Shown in pieces: positions 47,339 through 56,173 of a stretch of DNA of 64,000 nucleotides. How positions within the stretch are numbered: position 1 is the first letter of the stretch; each line of letters opens with the position of its first letter. Origin of the DNA: Deltaproteobacteria bacterium (lineage in GTDB: Bacteria > Desulfobacterota > Desulfobacteria > Desulfobacterales > UBA5852). Location of the stretch: positions 468,047-532,046 of the forward strand of contig JAHLLS010000001.1 in NCBI GenBank assembly GCA_020444045.1, read 5' to 3'. The notes beneath the pieces were generated by a model. It was given only the letters and a program-made list of their open reading frames with translations, was not told the origin of the DNA and did no database searches. The translations under genes and the position numbers were made by a program.

Positions 47339-49392
47339 GCTCGACTGCGCTCCTTCATTGCCAACGCCTTGACCCTGGCGATTTCTTCTTCGGAATAGAT
47401 ACCGTCAACACCGGAAATGGCTGCCAGTTGCATGCCGTGCTTGAGCCCCAGACGATAGATTTCACGGACTTTGTCCCACTGGGGTGAAGCGCCGACTGTG
47501 AATACTTCAAAGCGCCCCTCCAGGGCAAGGGTGATCGTTTCGGCCAGGCCGGCATAGACGACGCCGGGCGGAAGCCCGATATCCCGCATCTCTACATTCT
47601 CACCGGGCAACCGGATATCTCCCCCGCGAATCACCAACACATCGGGCCGTTTGGCAACGCCTTCCTTAGTGAAAATACTCGGCAGATTGATATCGGTAAT
47701 CACACAACCCGGTTTGACCTGCATGATATCCAGCACCTGCCTGGCGCCGGAACTGGTTGCCACTATCATATCCATGTCACTCAATTTCGTGTCCGCCCGG
47801 GTGGAGACATGCAGCTTGATCGAGGGGACTTCTTTTAGGATCGATTCCTGCAGGGCCAGCAGTTTGGCGATATTCCGGCCGACCAGGTGAACCTCTTCGA
47901 AGGCCTTGGCCAATAAATGCGAACAAATCACGCCCACCGCTCCGGTGGCGCCGATGACCATGGCTTTGGCGCGCAGCAGTTTCCCGTTTTTAAGCCGGGT
48001 CATCCCCAACTTGCGGACGGCCTCGGCCCCCGCCCATAGGGCCGAGGAGGCGAAATAGCTGTTACCCGTGGTGATTGGCAGCACGGCATGCTTGGCCACT
48101 TCCACGCTGGTGTCCTTCATGGCTTTCGGGAGAAGGCCGATCCCCATGATTTGGGCACCTTTCTTTTTGGCGATCTCGGCCGCCTCCAATATCCGTTTGG
48201 TCGTGAAATCGGGGCCGTGGGCCTGCATCTGCTCCGGCGTTACGCCAAGGGCGATCAGCCAGCCCTCCGCCTCCACACCGGTTTCCGAACGAATGCCGCT
48301 GACCGTGGAGTATACAAATGGCGGCGCGTAGGCCATGACCTTCTCGACCGTATCCATCATGCCCGGGGCGAGGTCCGACAACACTTCGATGGGTTTGAGT
48401 TTTTTCAGATAATCCTGGCTTGGTGGATGAATTACATAGGCGAACCGATTGACCCGCTTCGGTTTTCCCGAAGGATAAATGATGCGGGGTTCCATTTGCA
48501 TGTTGCTGATAATTTCGAGCAATTCATCGTCGCTCTCCTCGCCCCTGGGGATCTCGAAGGCAACCCGCAGCATCGCTTCCAAAACGCTCACACCGGCCAC
48601 ATTCTTCAACAGTTTCGGCGTCGTATCGATGATCACGTCCACACCCTTGTCTTTCAGATAATCGATCCGGTCGTCATAAACCGTGGACGTGATTATCGTT
48701 TTGGCCTTGAGATCCTCGACGGTGAAGCGGTCCAGGTATTTGAAAAAACTGTGGTGGGGAACAACCAGGATATGAGAATCTTGCACCGCCTGGCGCACCA
48801 GATGGCCGGTCATCGAACGCACCGGCTCGCTGTCCGTGATCAAACTTTTTCCAGGAACCCAGTCCAGTACGTCCCGAAGGCGGCCACTGTAGCGTCTCAG
48901 TTCCTTCAACCCGTCGATCAACTTAGGGATCCCGTTTTCGAGAAGTGCATCGGCAAATGTCAGGTTTTGGCTGTATTCCGCCATGACCTTGGCGATGGTA
49001 CGACTCGATCTCCCGGAGAAAAAGAATACGCGGGCATTGTCGAAATAATTGTTGCCGAGCTTGAACTGGATGTGGCGCAAAGACCATTCGTGACCCACCA
49101 GCCGAAGCATGTCGCCGGATGTCACGGGGGTTTCCAGCTTGGATCCGAGTTCCAAAAGCCTGGCCACATCATTTTTGAAAGCGCTCGTTTGGCCCATGGA
49201 TTGGGCTGATCGAATGCCGCCCAAGGCGATGGCATCGGCTTTTTTGTTCCACTTCAGGAGCAGGTCGGAAGCTTTCTCCACATCCCCGTCGGTTCCCAGG
49301 CGCTGGACGGAAAACTTTTGTTCTAGAAAATCAGTTTCGAATTCATTGTCGTCTATACTGGGCCCTAAACTGATTTGGATGATATGCTTCAC
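47335..49392 (-). CDS. Acyl-ACP-reductase-like protein, paralog 2 (nucleophile Cys replaced by Gly)
   Basis: 685 residues from GTG 49392 with GGAGG 5 nt upstream. Residues from about 325 on align by pattern with cyanobacterial long-chain acyl-ACP reductase: NRFAYVIHPPS, QIMGIGLLPKAM, PITTGNSYFASS, the NADPH site VIGATGAVGVICS and GLAETITLALEGRF. At the position of the acyl-enzyme cysteine (Cys294 in Synechococcus, ACFAE), this paralog has Gly615 (YAGLAE). The ~320-residue N-terminal domain is unassigned. It follows its paralog by 11 bp. It may be a non-catalytic subunit of a heteromer. Confidence 0.8.
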   Translation of the reverse strand: MKHIIQISLGPSIDDNEFETDFLEQKFSVQRLGTDGDVEKASDLLLKWNKKADAIALGGIRSAQSMGQTSAFKNDVARLLELGSKLETPVTSGDMLRLVGHEWSLRHIQFKLGNNYFDNARVFFFSGRSSRTIAKVMAEYSQNLTFADALLENGIPKLIDGLKELRRYSGRLRDVLDWVPGKSLITDSEPVRSMTGHLVRQAVQDSHILVVPHHSFFKYLDRFTVEDLKAKTIITSTVYDDRIDYLKDKGVDVIIDTTPKLLKNVAGVSVLEAMLRVAFEIPRGEESDDELLEIISNMQMEPRIIYPSGKPKRVNRFAYVIHPPSQDYLKKLKPIEVLSDLAPGMMDTVEKVMAYAPPFVYSTVSGIRSETGVEAEGWLIALGVTPEQMQAHGPDFTTKRILEAAEIAKKKGAQIMGIGLLPKAMKDTSVEVAKHAVLPITTGNSYFASSALWAGAEAVRKLGMTRLKNGKLLRAKAMVIGATGAVGVICSHLLAKAFEEVHLVGRNIAKLLALQESILKEVPSIKLHVSTRADTKLSDMDMIVATSSGARQVLDIMQVKPGCVITDINLPSIFTKEGVAKRPDVLVIRGGDIRLPGENVEMRDIGLPPGVVYAGLAETITLALEGRFEVFTVGASPQWDKVREIYRLGLKHGMQLAAISGVDGIYSEEEIARVKALAMKERSRA

Positions 49393-49403
49393 GTGAACCT
49401 CCG

Positions 49404-51470
49404 CTAACTGGCGATGGGTTGATTTCTGGCTTCCAGGGCAAGCTTTTTCACCTGGGCAATATCATCATCCGTGAAAACACCGTTGACACCGGAAATGGCG
49501 GCCAGTTTCATGCCGTGTTTCAGACCGAGTTTATAGATTTCCTTGACCTTTTCCCACTCGATGTCCCGGCCGATGGTAAAAACCTCAAAGCGGCCCTCCA
49601 GGGCCAGAACGATCGTTTCGGCCAGGCAGGCATAGGCGATGTTCTTGGGCAGACCGATGTTTTTCATCTCCGGGTTGCCAGGCAATTCGATTTCGCCTGA
49701 TTCGATCACCAGTACGTCCGGGCGCTTGGCCACATCCTCCGGGGAGAGATCCAACGGACGGGCCACATCCGTGATGACGCAGCCCGGCTTGACCTTGGTG
49801 ATATCCAAAACCTTTTTGCCGACACCTGAAGTGGCCGTGACGATCACATCCATGTCGGCCAGGTATTTGTCGGGAAGGGTGGTCACGGTTAGCTTGACAT
49901 CCGGGTCCTCCCGGTGGATCGATTCTTTCATCGCGAGCAATTTGGCGGTGTTGCGACCAGCCAGATAGACTTCGCCGAATGCCTTGGCCAGCAACCGGCA
50001 GCAAACCGACCCGATGGCCCCGGTCGCCCCCAGCACCATGGTTTTGGCATTGATGCGCCGGCCTTTTTCGATCTTGATCAGCCCCATGCGACGAACCGCG
50101 TCGGCGGCTGCCCAGAGCGCACCGGAGGCACTGTAGCTGTTGCCCGTGGTAATGGGGATATTGGCTTTCTTGGCCACCGTAACCCCGGCATCGCCGACCA
50201 CCTTGGTAAAGGCGCCCAGCCCCATGATCTGAGCCCCCATGCGCTTGGCCATGCGCGCGGCTTGCAGCAATCGCGAATAGGTGAACTCCGGGTCATGGGC
50301 CAGCATCTGTTTGGGTGTGCCGCCAACTGTCAGTAACCATCCCTCGGTTTCCACACCGGTGGGCGATTTGATGCCGGTAACCCGCGAATAGACCCATGGG
50401 GGTGCATAGGCGATCACTTTTTCGACCGCATCCAGAAACGCAGGAGGCGTGAAGTTGGCCAACACCTCGACGGACTTGTCCTTTTTGAGGAACTCCTTTG
50501 AGAGTGGATGAATCACAAAGGCAAAGCGGTTGACGCGTTTGGGACTGCCCGACGGATAGACCACCCGTGGATCCATTTTCTGGGCACTGATCAGTTCCAG
50601 CAGATCATCCGCACGCACCTGATCGCGATTGCGTCCAAGCGCGGCGAGGATCAGAGCCTCCAATACGTTCGGTGCCACAACGTGCTCGAGAATTTTGGGG
50701 GTCGTGTCGATAATAACATCCACCCCGCGTTCTTTTAAAAACGCCACCCGTTCATCATCCACGGTAGCGGAGATGATGGTCTTGCCGCCCAATTCTTCGA
50801 GCGAGGCATTTTTTAGATAATCGTCAAACCCATAGTTGGGAACAACAAGGATCGTCGCCTTCTGCATGGCTTTGCGAAGAATATAGTCATTCCAGGCCTT
50901 GATCGGGACAACCGAATGGGTCAGCCGCTGGCTGGGAACCCATTGCAGCACCTCATGGGCCGAATGGGCATACGCCTTCAGATCCTTGAGGGAATTGATA
51001 AACTTGGGAATACCGTTTTCCAGGATCGGGTCGGCAAAGATCAGGTTGTCGGTAAACTCGGACATCACCTTGGCAATGCGGTAGCTATACATGCCCGAAA
51101 AAAACAACACCCGGGCATTGCTGAAATAGTTGCCGAATTTATATTCGATATAGCGTAGGGCCCACTCGAAGGAGACATCCCGCAGGGTACTGCCGATGGT
51201 GACCGGTGTTTGCACCTGAGCCCCCAGATCCCTGATTTTACGGTGTTTGGTTTTGTTCAAGTAGCGGGGGCCGATCCCATAGGGATACTTGATTTGGCCC
51301 AGCCCGATGGCATCCGCTTCTTTGTCCATGCGCAGCAGGAGTTTGGCTGCTTTTTCCAGATCACCATCGGTCCCCATGCGTCTGATGGCAAAATCCTGAC
51401 CCAGAAATTCGGTATTAAAAGCATAGTCCTTGTCGCTTGACCCCAAACTAATGCTGACCACCTGTTTCAC
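49404..51470 (-). CDS. Acyl-ACP-reductase-like protein, paralog 1 (nucleophile Cys retained)
   Basis: 688 residues. GTG 51470 is chosen: AGGAGG lies 5 nt upstream and VKQVVSISLG then aligns with the start of paralog 2 (MKHIIQISLG); the frame is open to an ATG at 51503. The C-terminal half has the acyl-ACP reductase pattern: FVIHPLSKEF, QIMGLGAFTKVV, PITTGNSYSAS, VLGATGAIGSVCCR, and YACLAETIVLALEG with Cys615 at the nucleophile position. This should reduce a fatty acyl thioester to the aldehyde with NADPH, the first step to a wax alcohol. The N-terminal ~320 residues are an extra Rossmann-like domain not found in the cyanobacterial enzyme. Confidence 0.82.
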   Translation of the reverse strand: MKQVVSISLGSSDKDYAFNTEFLGQDFAIRRMGTDGDLEKAAKLLLRMDKEADAIGLGQIKYPYGIGPRYLNKTKHRKIRDLGAQVQTPVTIGSTLRDVSFEWALRYIEYKFGNYFSNARVLFFSGMYSYRIAKVMSEFTDNLIFADPILENGIPKFINSLKDLKAYAHSAHEVLQWVPSQRLTHSVVPIKAWNDYILRKAMQKATILVVPNYGFDDYLKNASLEELGGKTIISATVDDERVAFLKERGVDVIIDTTPKILEHVVAPNVLEALILAALGRNRDQVRADDLLELISAQKMDPRVVYPSGSPKRVNRFAFVIHPLSKEFLKKDKSVEVLANFTPPAFLDAVEKVIAYAPPWVYSRVTGIKSPTGVETEGWLLTVGGTPKQMLAHDPEFTYSRLLQAARMAKRMGAQIMGLGAFTKVVGDAGVTVAKKANIPITTGNSYSASGALWAAADAVRRMGLIKIEKGRRINAKTMVLGATGAIGSVCCRLLAKAFGEVYLAGRNTAKLLAMKESIHREDPDVKLTVTTLPDKYLADMDVIVTATSGVGKKVLDITKVKPGCVITDVARPLDLSPEDVAKRPDVLVIESGEIELPGNPEMKNIGLPKNIAYACLAETIVLALEGRFEVFTIGRDIEWEKVKEIYKLGLKHGMKLAAISGVNGVFTDDDIAQVKKLALEARNQPIAS

Positions 51471-51529
51471 GGTTTCCTCCTGATGTGCCATATCGGTTTT
51501 CAATGGTGCTTTAGCGAGCCACTGGATTC

Positions 51530-51754
51530 TTATACCTGCCTATCGATGGCGTTGACCGGACAGATGTCCATCGCCTCGGCACACAACCGTTCCTCCTCGG
51601 GACCGTTTGGCTGTTTGTAAACATAATCCAACCCGCATTCATGATTGGATCGAAAATTTTGGGGGGAAATGGCCGAACAAATACGACAACCGATACACCG
51701 GTGGTTGACATGATACCTGGCTGGACAGTTTTCTGCAAAAACACCCATATTCAT
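51530..51754 (-). CDS. [4Fe-4S] ferredoxin
   Basis: 74 residues starting MNMGVFAENCPARY. Cluster ligands are CIGCRIC (CX2CX2C) with the last cysteine in DICPVNAI, the pattern of a single-cluster ferredoxin; CAEAM gives a further cysteine. ATG 51754 (or 51748) fits the family length; the frame is open further upstream without support. It precedes the two reductase-like genes by 59 bp and could supply electrons in the same operon, though those enzymes should use NADPH. The 366 bp upstream (51755-52120) show no gene. Confidence 0.82.
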   Translation of the reverse strand: MNMGVFAENCPARYHVNHRCIGCRICSAISPQNFRSNHECGLDYVYKQPNGPEEERLCAEAMDICPVNAIDRQV

Positions 51755-52120
51755 CGGTCGCGAAATAGCTGATGCATGGCGATGGGTCTCGATCGTCCGC
51801 CTGGGCACCCCCGGCTTTGCGGAGGGTATCACGACCACAAACGGGCCGGCAGGCAGTGGACAACCCTGCACGCATGGATCTAAGAAGCGGCTCAAAACAG
51901 GTTTGCGGCCTGCCCGAACAGGCCCCCAAGACAAGGTGATGGGTAGTGCCGCGGGGCCGAATGTCATTTATCGAAACGGTTACTGACGCTTACCGTTCAC
52001 CATATCCGATAACACGAAAAATGCAACGACCATTTGGGCCGCAGGTGGCATCGAGGTCACAAACTTATCCGAAGGATGTCAATCGGTCGCAAGCGAACAG
52101 AGGCTCGGGGTTTTGCGGCC

Positions 52121-52552
52121 CTATTTGACCTGCTCGCTAACCGGTTTTTCCGGGGCCTTTTTTTCCTGTTGCACAGTCGTCTTCTTTTTGACCAGGCTAT
52201 TTTGCAGGCTATTTACCTGTTTGGTGAGGGTTTCAATATTAGCGGCCAGACGATTTACCTGGTCTCTGCTGGGGAGGTTGATCAATGCGATGGCCTTTTC
52301 GATGCGTCGATCAACCTGATCCGAAACCCAATTTTTAATGTTGTCAATATTCAGTTTGGGTTCTTTTTTCGTGTCCAACAGCGGGCCCAATCGCTTCATC
52401 ACCGATTTGGTCACATCGTTGCCGGTCTTGTGCATGGTAATCGCGATCTCGTCTTTCTTGTTGAACAGAGCCGCCAGTTGCTCCTTGCTGATATATGTTT
52501 TGTTGAGGGTGTCGTAAAATCGACCGTTGGTGTACGTTTTGATGATCCGCAT
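52121..52552 (-). CDS. PhaR-type N-terminal domain with phasin-like C-terminus
   Basis: 143 residues. The start RIIKTYTNGRFYDTLNKTY and then ISKEQLAALFNKKDEIAI match the PHA-accumulation regulator DNA-binding domain (PHB_acc_N). The C-terminal part is a long amphipathic helix with Lys-rich tail, as in granule-associated proteins. AAGGAG stands 7 nt before ATG. It may bind DNA and granule surface alternately, as PhaR does. It is upstream of the ferredoxin-reductase operon in the same direction. Confidence 0.78.
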   Translation of the reverse strand: MRIIKTYTNGRFYDTLNKTYISKEQLAALFNKKDEIAITMHKTGNDVTKSVMKRLGPLLDTKKEPKLNIDNIKNWVSDQVDRRIEKAIALINLPSRDQVNRLAANIETLTKQVNSLQNSLVKKKTTVQQEKKAPEKPVSEQVK

Positions 52553-52604
52553 GATCTACTCCTTGATATACTTGTGACGTATTGGGGTGCTTGGTATACC
52601 CATG

Positions 52605-52688
52605 TTAGGCCGCAACAGCCCGCTGGAGCGCTTCAACTTTTTTGGTGAGGCGGTTGCAACGCCGGGCCAGATTGCCGCGGCGTTGCAT
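52605..52688 (-). pseudogene. C-terminal remnant of a phasin-like gene
   Basis: Twenty-seven codons, ending RLTKKVEALQRAVAA, resemble the C-terminus of the adjacent full-length phasin-like protein (RLNKKLEAFQRTVAA). A stop in the same frame lies just upstream. The upstream edge lies within the 829-bp repeat and the rest just outside it, so it is a leftover of an earlier tandem paralog at the repeat junction. Confidence 0.55.
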
Positions 52689-52761
52689 ATGGATTCAAGC
52701 GTTGTGTCGTTGAGATGCGCGTTGCACCGACCGATAAAAAAGATTGAATCTGTTGATTGAA

Positions 52762-53355
52762 TCAGGCGGCGACGGTCCGCTGGAATGCTTCGAGCTTTTT
52801 GTTGAGCCGTTTGGCACGCTGGGCCACGCCACGCGCCCCCTTGGCGATTCCCAATGCCACCGTCTGCCTGCCGCCGTAAACCACCTCATCCACCACCAGC
52901 CGTGCATCGTTGCCGATCCCCTCAAGTACCGAACGGGTGTCCGCCTTCAACTCCGCCATGCGACTGCGGGTGTCTTCGCGCAGATCTTCGATTTTGGCCT
53001 TGCCGTCATCCAACACGTCATTCAGGGTTTGGCGGGGCTTTTTGCCGGCTTTGGTTAAAAAGGCCCTGCCGTCCTTGATCATGTCGCCTACCGACTGGCG
53101 GGTCTCCTTGTTCAGATCCGCGAGGGTTTCCTTGCCGTCATCGATCCATGCGGACAGCGTTTTGCGCGGGGCCTTCTTCAAATCATTGACCAGGGCCTTG
53201 CCGTTTTTGATCGGCCGGTCAATATAGGTCTGGCTGTAATCTTCGAGTTTGTCGGCAACCCGGTTGCGGGTTTCCTGAACGGTTTTGACCACATAGAACC
53301 GCGTTTTGGATGTTGTTTTTTTCCGGGTTCCACGGGATTTTTTTGCCTGTGCCAT
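52762..53355 (-). CDS. Phasin-like granule-associated protein, copy 1
   Basis: 197 residues of highly charged amphipathic helix with a repeated pattern (KTLSAWIDDGKETLADLNKE, QTLNDVLDDGKAKIEDLRE) and no hydrophobic membrane segment, like phasins or apolipoprotein-type granule coat proteins. AAGGAG lies 6 nt before ATG. The promoter at 53448-53476 is covered by palindromic operators. Given the wax-ester enzymes nearby, it probably coats neutral-lipid granules. An identical copy is at 60479-61072. Confidence 0.75.
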   Translation of the reverse strand: MAQAKKSRGTRKKTTSKTRFYVVKTVQETRNRVADKLEDYSQTYIDRPIKNGKALVNDLKKAPRKTLSAWIDDGKETLADLNKETRQSVGDMIKDGRAFLTKAGKKPRQTLNDVLDDGKAKIEDLREDTRSRMAELKADTRSVLEGIGNDARLVVDEVVYGGRQTVALGIAKGARGVAQRAKRLNKKLEAFQRTVAA

Positions 53356-53423
53356 GGGAAATCTCCTTTTTTCTTTTCGAAGCGTGTTGGTTGTGGTGGC
53401 GACCCGTCGAGCCGTCGCCCCGA

Positions 53424-53476
53424 ATAACGCAATGCGTTATAACCACCAATATGATGCAGTGCGTTATGATTGTCAA
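53424..53476 (-). promoter_or_regulatory. Promoter with two palindromic operators before phasin-like gene (copy 1)
   Basis: On the minus strand, TTGACA (complement of 53471-53476), a 17-nt spacer and CATATT (complement of 53448-53453) form a promoter. A perfect palindrome ATAACGCAATGCGTTAT sits at 53424-53440 just downstream of the -10. A related, weaker site (GCAGTGCGTTAT core) at about 53455-53467 occupies the spacer. This placement suggests repression; GCA/TGC arms resemble sites bound by PhaR regulators. Confidence 0.72.
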
Positions 53477-53823
53477 GTGGTTTATTCAAAAAATCCAAAA
53501 TTGGGCTATGCAGAAAGACCACGTCGATTGATACACGCATATCCCCGGGGTATCCTTCCGGACGCGGCGCATCGAAGTTTTAGAAGTCAGCACGTCGATA
53601 GGAGGTTATACGTTCAGTCCTTCGCGGGAATGACATTGTTTATAGGCATAATGAGAAATTGAAATATTTCAGCCAGAGAATACTGAAAATTAGCAGCCAA
53701 CTTGGACTTTAGAGATAAGCGTGATATCTAAAATTGACAAATTCGTTAAAGATTGGAAGTTTAATGGATCATCCCAAAAAAAGAATGATGCTTGTTGGAC
53801 GATCAACACGAGGGGAAAAACGT

Positions 53824-54438
53824 ATGCATACGATAAAAAAGTACACCAACCGTAAAATGTACGACACGCATGACAAACGCTATGTCACCATGGCCCAACT
53901 CTCGGAGCTGATCAAACAAGGGGAGGAAGTCATTGTAATCGATAACCGCACCGGCGAAGATATCACCACGGCCATTATTTCCCAGCTGATCGGAAGAGAT
54001 AACAAGGAAAAGGACAAGGCCGTCTCCTCTCAACTGCTGATGCAGCTCCTGCGCAAGGGAGGGGGCACCCTGACCGACTATGCCAAAAAATATATGTCGC
54101 TTTGGCAGGGTGCGTTCAATATGGCGGAAGATGAAGTCAGCCAGTTGGTCAACCGGCTGGTGAAAAACAAGGAAATCTCCATGTCCGAGGCCGGCAAGTT
54201 GAAAAAGGAAATCATGGGTTATACCAGTTCCCTCAAGAGCTGGATCAGTGAACGCATCGACAAGCGGGTCGGGGAAGGTTTGCAATCCATGAATCTGGCC
54301 ACGAATGACCATTTAAAAGCGCTCTCCGACAAGGTGGATGTCCTTTCAAAAAAAGTGCGGCAACTGGAAAAGGTGCAGGCCGCCGCCGAACAAAAACCGC
54401 GCAAAAAAAAAGCGGCCCCACGCAAAAAAACCACCTGA
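53824..54438 (+). CDS. phaR: PhaR-type regulator with phasin-like C-terminus
   Basis: 204 residues. The N-terminal domain IKKYTNRKMYDTHDKRYVTM followed by LSELIKQGEEVIVIDN and GEDIT is the PHA accumulation regulator DNA-binding domain. The middle and C-terminal parts are helical, with a Lys/Ala-rich tail like DNA- or granule-binding phasins. ATG 53824 has GGGG 8 nt upstream; the frame is open 90 bp further out. It is the likely ligand of the operators at 53424, 54521 and 61141. It is divergent from the phasin-like gene. Confidence 0.82.
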   Translation: MHTIKKYTNRKMYDTHDKRYVTMAQLSELIKQGEEVIVIDNRTGEDITTAIISQLIGRDNKEKDKAVSSQLLMQLLRKGGGTLTDYAKKYMSLWQGAFNMAEDEVSQLVNRLVKNKEISMSEAGKLKKEIMGYTSSLKSWISERIDKRVGEGLQSMNLATNDHLKALSDKVDVLSKKVRQLEKVQAAAEQKPRKKKAAPRKKTT

Positions 54439-54520
54439 CAATTTATTTCACCGGGCAAACTCTATTTTACCTGCCTCAAGATAAATCCGCTTGACATCGG
54501 TGAGCATTGCTGCCAAAAAC

Positions 54521-54535
54521 AACGCAATGCGTTAT
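54521..54535 (+). promoter_or_regulatory. Palindromic operator upstream of FFLEE-motif gene
   Basis: AACGCAATGCGTTAT has the same core palindrome (AACGCA-A-TGCGTT) as the operator before the phasin-like genes. A TTGACA box begins at 54491, but no good -10 follows at the standard spacing. The site is about 90 bp before the start codon at 54621. Confidence 0.65.
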
Positions 54536-54620
54536 GAATTCACACCAGCCGTCAAGCCCTTGTACGGCGGTTCGATCGGCAAGGTGCGTTCAACGTAAAA
54601 TGAAACAAGGATTGAACCGG

Positions 54621-55289
54621 ATGACCCAAGAAAAAAATGGTGAAGAATTTATCCGCTTGAAGCGATCTCTTCAGGCATTCCAGTCGGCGCGTATCAATGC
54701 CACCTATGCCGACATCAAAGAAAGTGCCGAATACGCTCAAATCGGAAAATTTTTTTTCGAAAAGCTGTATGCTCCCGAGGACTTCTCTTTTCGGGACACC
54801 AGCATGAAAAAGCTGCACAAACTCCTTGACGGGAAGATTTATACAGGCATCATCTCTGCCGTCAGTAAGGTTATCGAACTGCATGACCTCACGGACTCAC
54901 AGGATGATCGCATGGTCGCGCAGATGATGGCCATGGGCGTGGGTGCCGACATGGATATGGAACAGTATCAGGAGGTCTATCGCAGTCTGGATAATTATGA
55001 CCAACGAATCGCTCAAATCGAGTTGAGCGCGGACGTCACGCGCACTTTTCACCGGCTGAGCAAAAAATGGATCGTGGCGGTGTCGCTCAAGACGGTCCGT
55101 ACGGCGGCACACCTCATCGGCATGGGTAAAATCATCGATTTCATCCATGAAGGCTATACGGGCTTCAGAGCCATCGAAAATATCGACTATTTTGTGGAAA
55201 CCATCGACAGCCGGGAGCGTGCCTGGCATGAAGAGATCTGGTCCAACGCCGGTAAGGCGAGCGGACCGGCGGTAACGGCAACCCAATGA
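54621..55289 (+). CDS. FFLEE-motif family protein
   Basis: 222 residues, helical. The pattern RLKRSLQAFQSARINATYAD then IKESAEYAQIGKFFFEKLYAPEDFSFRD resembles the FFLEE-motif proteins annotated in pseudomonads (FFLEDLYGPRDFS-type), here FFFEKLY. Function of the family is unknown. ATG 54621 has AAGGA 9 nt upstream; ATG 54600 lacks a site. It overlaps the patatin start by 4 nt (ATGA), so the two are coupled, and it carries a PhaR-type operator upstream, placing it in the granule regulon. Confidence 0.72.
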   Translation: MTQEKNGEEFIRLKRSLQAFQSARINATYADIKESAEYAQIGKFFFEKLYAPEDFSFRDTSMKKLHKLLDGKIYTGIISAVSKVIELHDLTDSQDDRMVAQMMAMGVGADMDMEQYQEVYRSLDNYDQRIAQIELSADVTRTFHRLSKKWIVAVSLKTVRTAAHLIGMGKIIDFIHEGYTGFRAIENIDYFVETIDSRERAWHEEIWSNAGKASGPAVTATQ

Positions 55290-56173
55290 AAAGGGCCCTC
55301 ATTCTCTCCGGGGGTGGCGCGCGGGGCGCATTCCAGGTCGGTGTGTGGCAATATCTGCGGGAAATCAATTGGACCCCCGACCTGATTTGTGGGACCTCCA
55401 TCGGTGCCGTCAATGCCGCGGCCATCGGCTCCGGCATGTCTGTCGAGCGCCTCATCGATGTCTGGAAAACGCATAACCGCTCGGAAATCTATCGTTTCAA
55501 GGCCCTCAAGGTGTTAAGTTCGGCGCTCTACGGGAGACCCTTCAAAGCGGTGCTTGACACGGCCCCCATGCGAACCATGCTGACCCGCCACCTGGATCTC
55601 GGGGCCCTGCGGCGAAGCCCGATTGAGATTATCATCAGCGCCGTTCATCTGGCGACCGGACGCCTCCATCTTTATAATCAAGACGTCATCGAGATCGATC
55701 ATTTAATGGCATCCAGTGCGATGCCCATTTTGTTTCCCTGGCAGCCAATCGGGGGAGAACTCTACTGGGATGGGGGCGTCATGGCGAATTCACCCCTTTT
55801 CGTTGCTCTGGAGAAAAAGGTAGAGGAGATTATCGTGGTATTGCTGTCGCCGGTCGGGCATCGGCCTCTGCCGCCGCCCACAACCTTGCGCGAAGGCCTG
55901 GAACGGCTTCTGGAACACTTTTTAATCGGCTCTTGTCAGACGACGATGCCGGTTTTCAACGGGCAACCCGTGCATGCGTGCGGTGATTGGCGGCCGGCAC
56001 GGTCACAGGTCCAAAAAATCACAGAAAGTCATTGGAAACCGAGGATCTCGGTGATCGCACCGACCCAGATGCTCGGTTTTACATCGCTGCTCAATTTCTC
56101 TGCCCGGCAGGTAAATCGGCTGATCCAGGCAGGCTATCACAACGCCCGTCGCCAACTGGGGAAAAGGGGCTAA
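55286..56173 (+). CDS. Patatin-like phospholipase
   Basis: 295 residues. The glycine-rich oxyanion loop LSGGGARGAFQVGV is near the N-terminus, the nucleophile Ser in CGTSIGAVNAA, and the Asp of the Ser-Asp dyad in YWDGGVMANSPL. Such enzymes hydrolyse acyl esters. No signal peptide, so it acts in the cytosol or at granules. It is coupled to the FFLEE-motif gene and ends convergently, overlapping the dehydrogenase gene by 4 bp. Confidence 0.92.
   Translation: MKRALILSGGGARGAFQVGVWQYLREINWTPDLICGTSIGAVNAAAIGSGMSVERLIDVWKTHNRSEIYRFKALKVLSSALYGRPFKAVLDTAPMRTMLTRHLDLGALRRSPIEIIISAVHLATGRLHLYNQDVIEIDHLMASSAMPILFPWQPIGGELYWDGGVMANSPLFVALEKKVEEIIVVLLSPVGHRPLPPPTTLREGLERLLEHFLIGSCQTTMPVFNGQPVHACGDWRPARSQVQKITESHWKPRISVIAPTQMLGFTSLLNFSARQVNRLIQAGYHNARRQLGKRG

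Larger units (their letters stand above)
52660..53488. repeat. 829-bp direct repeat, copy 1
   Basis: Identical in layout and, as far as I compared, in every base and in all predicted translations to 60377-61205 (offset 7717, same orientation). It contains one complete phasin-like gene with its ribosome site, promoter and operators. Flanks diverge abruptly on both sides. Confidence 0.92.

Noticed and set aside
48088..49209. 373-codon plus-strand frame
   Set aside because: Antisense to the acyl-ACP-reductase-like paralog 2.
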